This document shows positions 5,496 to 6,270 of a DNA stretch of 6,270 nucleotides, one piece after another. The position numbers and the translations under genes are program-made. The stretch comes from an uncultured bacterium (GTDB lineage Bacteria > Patescibacteria > ABY1 > SG8-24 > 2-12-FULL-60-25). Under the pieces are notes generated by a model. It did not search any database, was not told the DNA's origin, and worked only from the letters and a program-made list of their open reading frames with translations. Every line of letters begins with the position of its first letter. Position 1 is the stretch's first letter. Location: assembly GCA_937863195.1 (NCBI GenBank), contig CALMET010000182.1, positions 1 to 6,270 on the forward strand. Direction: 5' to 3'.

Positions 5496-6270
5496 TTATT
5501 TGATAATATCGAAACCGGTATAAGGAATCAAAACCTCAGGAACCTTAATGGAACCGTCTTCTTGCTGATAGTTTTCGAGGATACAGATAAGCGCACGAGC
5601 AAGTGATACGGCCGTACCGTTAAGCGTATGCGCGTAAACGAGCGAACCATCTTTGCGCTTCATGCGCACATTCAAACGACGCGACTGGTAGTCGGTGCAG
5701 TTTGAGGTTGAGGTCACTTCGCCATAACCGCCTTTGCCATCGCCACGACCCCACATCCACGCTTCAAGATCATATTTGCGATAGGCAGGACCACCGAGAT
5801 CGCCTGAGCAAATATCAATCACCTGATAAGGGATACCGAGCTTGGTAAAGACGCGTTCTTCGAGACGCAACAATTCAAGATGCAAAGCCTCGCTTTGTTC
5901 TGGCGCACAGAAGATAAACATTTCTACCTTTGCGAATTGGTGCACGCGGTAGAGACCGTAGGATTCGCGGCCATAAGCGCCGGCTTCGGTGCGATAGCAA
6001 TGTGAGACACCAACGTACTTGAGCGGTAATTGATCTTCAGCGATCGTCTCGTCTTTGTGATAACCACCGAGGGTGATTTCAGCGGTACCAACGAGCGATA
6101 AATCCGTGCCTTCGACCGAGTAGGTCTGGGTTTCATTGCCACGAGGGTTAAAGCCCGTCCCAACCAATACTTCGTCACGAGCCAAATCAGGCGTCGACAT
6201 AGCGGTATAGCCTTCGGCGCTGATTTCTTTCATCGCCCACAAAACCAACGCCTGCTCAAGAATGGCGAGC
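5496..6270 (-). CDS. serS: Serine--tRNA ligase, C-terminal catalytic part (5' end outside window)
   Basis: SerS activates serine with ATP and charges tRNA-Ser. About 257 codons are visible. The frame runs out of the window on the right, so the N-terminal coiled-coil arm that grips the tRNA and the start of the class II core are missing. The TTG at 6248 is an internal codon: the residues before it, LAILEQA, fit the usual A-LE-A lead-in to motif 1. Visible parts are motif 1 (ISAEGYTAMSTPDLA), the TAEI serine/ATP pocket, motif 2 (CYRTEAGAYGRESYGLYRVHQFAKVEMF), the ligand segment GEVTSTSNCTDYQSRR and motif 3 (TLNGTAVSLARALICILENYQ with its invariant Arg). It ends in the usual VPEVLIPYTGFDII tail. 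The TAA stop lies 2 bp before the alr ATG, which makes serS the most upstream visible gene of the run. Confidence 0.95.
   Translation of the reverse strand, partial: LAILEQALVLWAMKEISAEGYTAMSTPDLARDEVLVGTGFNPRGNETQTYSVEGTDLSLVGTAEITLGGYHKDETIAEDQLPLKYVGVSHCYRTEAGAYGRESYGLYRVHQFAKVEMFIFCAPEQSEALHLELLRLEERVFTKLGIPYQVIDICSGDLGGPAYRKYDLEAWMWGRGDGKGGYGEVTSTSNCTDYQSRRLNVRMKRKDGSLVYAHTLNGTAVSLARALICILENYQQEDGSIKVPEVLIPYTGFDIIK

Overview
The window looks like a bacterial chromosome segment of moderate GC content. Most of it (2537-6270) is one minus-strand run of housekeeping genes: serS (3' part), alr, ddl and ftsQ. The 1.2 kb on the left carry the end of a plus-strand membrane-protein gene and a convergent minus-strand gene of unknown function. 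Standard genetic code fits every gene. A small RKGG/RW-type basic protein, a GT-C-like polytopic membrane protein, an Alr with an IETGLSRQG signature and the serS-alr-ddl-ftsQ order together suggest a Patescibacteria/CPR-type genome. That placement is an inference from protein style, not a search result.

Layout, left to right. 2-1087 (+): C-terminal part of a polytopic membrane protein, possibly a GT-C type glycosyltransferase. 1048-1764 (-): single-pass protein of unknown function whose 3' end overlaps that gene tail to tail by 40 bp. 1765-2117: about 350 bp without a convincing gene, holding a TATAAT promoter candidate, an 11-bp direct repeat, an A-tract-rich stretch, an 11-bp-stem inverted repeat and a cluster of CTAG sites. 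2118-2327 (-): very basic 69-residue protein. 2328-2536: non-coding, with a perfect 20-bp palindrome next to the start of the small gene, a consensus DnaA box and a purine-rich tract. 2537-6270 (-): ftsQ, ddl, alr and serS, transcribed from right to left.

Functionally, alr makes D-alanine, ddl joins two D-alanines for the peptidoglycan stem peptide, and ftsQ encodes the divisome protein that links cytoplasm and cell wall at the septum. The three form a compact wall and division module placed directly behind serS, with gaps of 2, 38 and 3 bp. I see no complete mobile element, CRISPR array, rRNA or tRNA. The least explained part is the 1765-2536 region around the small basic gene, where several symmetric DNA elements gather.
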